Positions 5,010 through 6,325 of a stretch of 6,325 nt of DNA are shown here, one piece after another. How positions within the stretch are numbered: the first letter of the stretch is position 1; each line of letters begins with the position of its first letter. The translations under genes were made by a program, and so were the position numbers. The DNA comes from an uncultured Rhodospirillales bacterium (GTDB lineage Bacteria; Pseudomonadota; Alphaproteobacteria; Acetobacterales; Acetobacteraceae): the NCBI GenBank assembly GCA_903904805.1, contig CAIVDX010000524.1, forward strand, positions 1 to 6,325. The letters are read 5' to 3'. The notes under the pieces were generated by a model. That model made no database searches. It saw nothing but the letters and a program-made list of their open reading frames with translations, and had not been told where the DNA came from.

Positions 5010-6325
5010 TCCGCGGCCATTGCGGCGGAGGGGGCGCGGCGGGGCGCGGGGGCACCGAGGCGCAGGCGTCGGTCGGAGAGGGAGAGCGCGCCGCCGGCCG
5101 CCATGATCAGCGCGCCGAGCCAGATCCACGGCGCGAGCGGATTGTAGTGCAGCCGCAGCACGGCGGCGCCGTCGCGCTCCTCACCGAGCACGGCATAGAG
5201 ATCGCGGAATCCGTTGGTGCGGATGGCGACATCGCTGACGGTCTGATTCTGCAACGGAAAGAAATGGCGTTCAGGTGCGAGGATCGCGATCGGCTGGTTG
5301 TCGGCCGACAGCGAGATGGTGGCCACGCGCGATTCGAAGTTCGGGCCGGGGGCATCGACCAGCGAGACGAGGGTCCAGTCATAGCCGGCGAGATGCGCGG
5401 TCTGGCCGACCTTCAGCGCGGTGATGACGTTGGAGGAGAGCGACATGCCGGCGATGCCGGCGATGGTCACGCCCAGGCCGGCGTGGGCGAGCGCGGTGCC
5501 AAGGGCGGCGCGGCGCAGACCGCCGGCGCGGGACCGGAAGTTTGCCAGCGGGCCATGGAAGAGCTGCGTGCGCTCGATCAGCTCAGCGGCGGCGCCGGCG
5601 ATCAGCCAGGCGCTGCCGCCGAATGCCAGCGCGGGCAGCGCGCCCCAGCCCCAGGCGGAGAACAGCCCGACGCACAGCGCGACGAGGGCGGCATACCAGA
5701 GTCGCATGAGGGCCGCGCCAAGGTTGGCACGTTTCCAGGACAGCACAGGGCCGATCGACATCGCCGCGCCCAGCGGGATCACCAGCGGCAGCACGGTGGC
5801 GTTGAAGAATGGCGCGCCGACGGAGAGTTTCGCGCCGAACACCAGCTCGGCAAACAGCGGATACATCGTGCCGGTGACGACAACGGTGCAGATGCTGCAA
5901 AGCAGAATATTGTTCAGGACAAGCGCGCCCTCGCGCGAGATCGGCGCGAACACCCCGCCCGAGGCCAGGTGGCGTGCCCGCAGCGCGAACAGCACCAGGC
6001 TCGATCCGATCACCAAGGCGAGCAGGCCGAGGATGAACACGCCGCGGGCGGGATCGTTTGCGAAGCTGTGCACCGAGTTCAAGATGCCAGAGCGCACCAT
6101 GAAGGTTCCCGAGAGCGAGAAGGCGAAGGTGCCGATCGCCAGCAGCACGGTCCAGACCTTCAGCGCTTCGCGCTTCTCCACCACGATGGCGGAATGAACC
6201 AGCGCGGTGCCGGTGAGCCACGGCATCAGCGACGCGTACTCCACCGGGTCCCAGAACAAGAAGCCGCCCAAGCCCAGCTCGTAATAGGCACACCAGGAGC
6301 CGAGCGCGATGCCGCAGAGATCGGA
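5006..6325 (-). CDS. ccmF: Cytochrome c-type biogenesis protein CcmF, C-terminal 439 residues (5' end outside the window)
   Basis: CcmF is the polytopic inner-membrane core of System I haem ligation, taking haem from holo-CcmE and attaching it to apocytochrome. The frame is open to the window edge, so the true N-terminus (roughly 200 residues, judging from family length) is missing. Visible landmarks are 'YYELG...FWDPVE.ASLMPWLTGTALVHS' near the edge (the WWD region), 'SLSGTFMVRSGILNSVHSFA', 'VTGTMYPLFAEL', 'APFFNATVLPLVIPLGAAMSIGP', and a large periplasmic segment with 'RTNGFRDLYAVLGE'. A final helix (about 'PWIWLGALIMAAGGALSL') precedes a basic tail ending MAAE. The Trp-rich motif is abnormal: normal GSWWAYYELGWGG reads GSWCAYYELGLGG, then WWFWDPVEN reads FLFWDPVEY. 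A TTG at 6271 is internal, not a start. Its stop overlaps ccmG by four bases. The family call is certain; the eroded motif could be real divergence or sequence error. Confidence 0.93.
   Translation of the reverse strand, partial: SDLCGIALGSWCAYYELGLGGFLFWDPVEYASLMPWLTGTALVHSAIVVEKREALKVWTVLLAIGTFAFSLSGTFMVRSGILNSVHSFANDPARGVFILGLLALVIGSSLVLFALRARHLASGGVFAPISREGALVLNNILLCSICTVVVTGTMYPLFAELVFGAKLSVGAPFFNATVLPLVIPLGAAMSIGPVLSWKRANLGAALMRLWYAALVALCVGLFSAWGWGALPALAFGGSAWLIAGAAAELIERTQLFHGPLANFRSRAGGLRRAALGTALAHAGLGVTIAGIAGMSLSSNVITALKVGQTAHLAGYDWTLVSLVDAPGPNFESRVATISLSADNQPIAILAPERHFFPLQNQTVSDVAIRTNGFRDLYAVLGEERDGAAVLRLHYNPLAPWIWLGALIMAAGGALSLSDRRLRLGAPAPRRAPSAAMAAE

Noticed and set aside
4459..5055. 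Long N-terminal extension of the CcmH frame
   Set aside because: It lies in ccmG in another frame and is Arg/Pro-rich; CcmH starts at ATG 4458 with a normal signal and ATGA overlap.
5010..5129. Upstream start for CcmG inside ccmF
   Set aside because: The added residues are Arg/Pro-rich and precede a normal membrane anchor that begins at ATG 5009, which overlaps the ccmF stop.
5421..6197. 258-codon open frame on the + strand opposite ccmF
   Set aside because: Antisense to well-conserved CcmF sequence, with Ala/Ser/Pro/Arg-rich composition and no family features.
6269..6271. TTG as the start codon of CcmF
   Set aside because: Conserved CcmF sequence (GSW-AYYELG) continues upstream to the window edge, so this is an internal codon that normally encodes Trp.
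1..6325. CRISPR array, transposase or integrase gene
   Set aside because: No regularly spaced direct repeats and no recombinase-like protein on either strand within the window.

Overview
The window looks like chromosomal DNA of a GC-rich alphaproteobacterium, most likely Rhodospirillales/Acetobacteraceae. The reasons are a System I cytochrome c maturation (ccm) operon, a DUF1674/SDHAF4-type protein, a tRNA-Leu without an encoded CCA, and 'CCAGGGGC...GCCCCTGG' intergenic palindromes of a type I associate with that group. The taxonomic call is inference.

Left part (1-2254, + strand): a tRNA-Leu(UAA) whose body is perfect but whose 5' acceptor strand does not pair with its 3' strand. It is followed by a well-formed sigma70-type promoter and three genes for exported proteins of unknown function. 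The first two are paralogues sharing a small core ('DYK-GP...DP...GT...YTY(G)...FC'). In the second, the core appears split by an inserted beta-rich module. The third has a textbook Shine-Dalgarno and signal peptide, but an ATC codon sits where the start codon should be. By eye this half is less GC-rich than the right half, at least in the second gene, and it looks accessory.

Right part (2258-6325, - strand): a tightly packed operon read right to left: ccmF (5' part outside the window), ccmG/dsbE, ccmH, ccmI, an SDHAF4/DUF1674 gene and an alpha/beta hydrolase. CcmF/CcmH/CcmI form the haem ligation machinery and CcmG is the periplasmic thiol reductant that keeps apocytochrome thiols reduced. 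SDHAF4-type proteins assist succinate dehydrogenase flavoprotein maturation, so most of the operon is about building respiratory enzymes. Junctions are ATGA or TGATG overlaps except ccmH/ccmI, where a gap of about 140 bp is filled by an inverted pair of palindromic repeat units.

The two halves converge with only three bases between stop codons (2254/2258). Most notable for follow-up: the inverted repeat pair inside the ccm operon, the eroded Trp-rich (WWD) haem-handling motif of CcmF near the window end, the domain insertion in the second secreted paralogue, the ATC start, and the tRNA-Leu with a defective acceptor stem.
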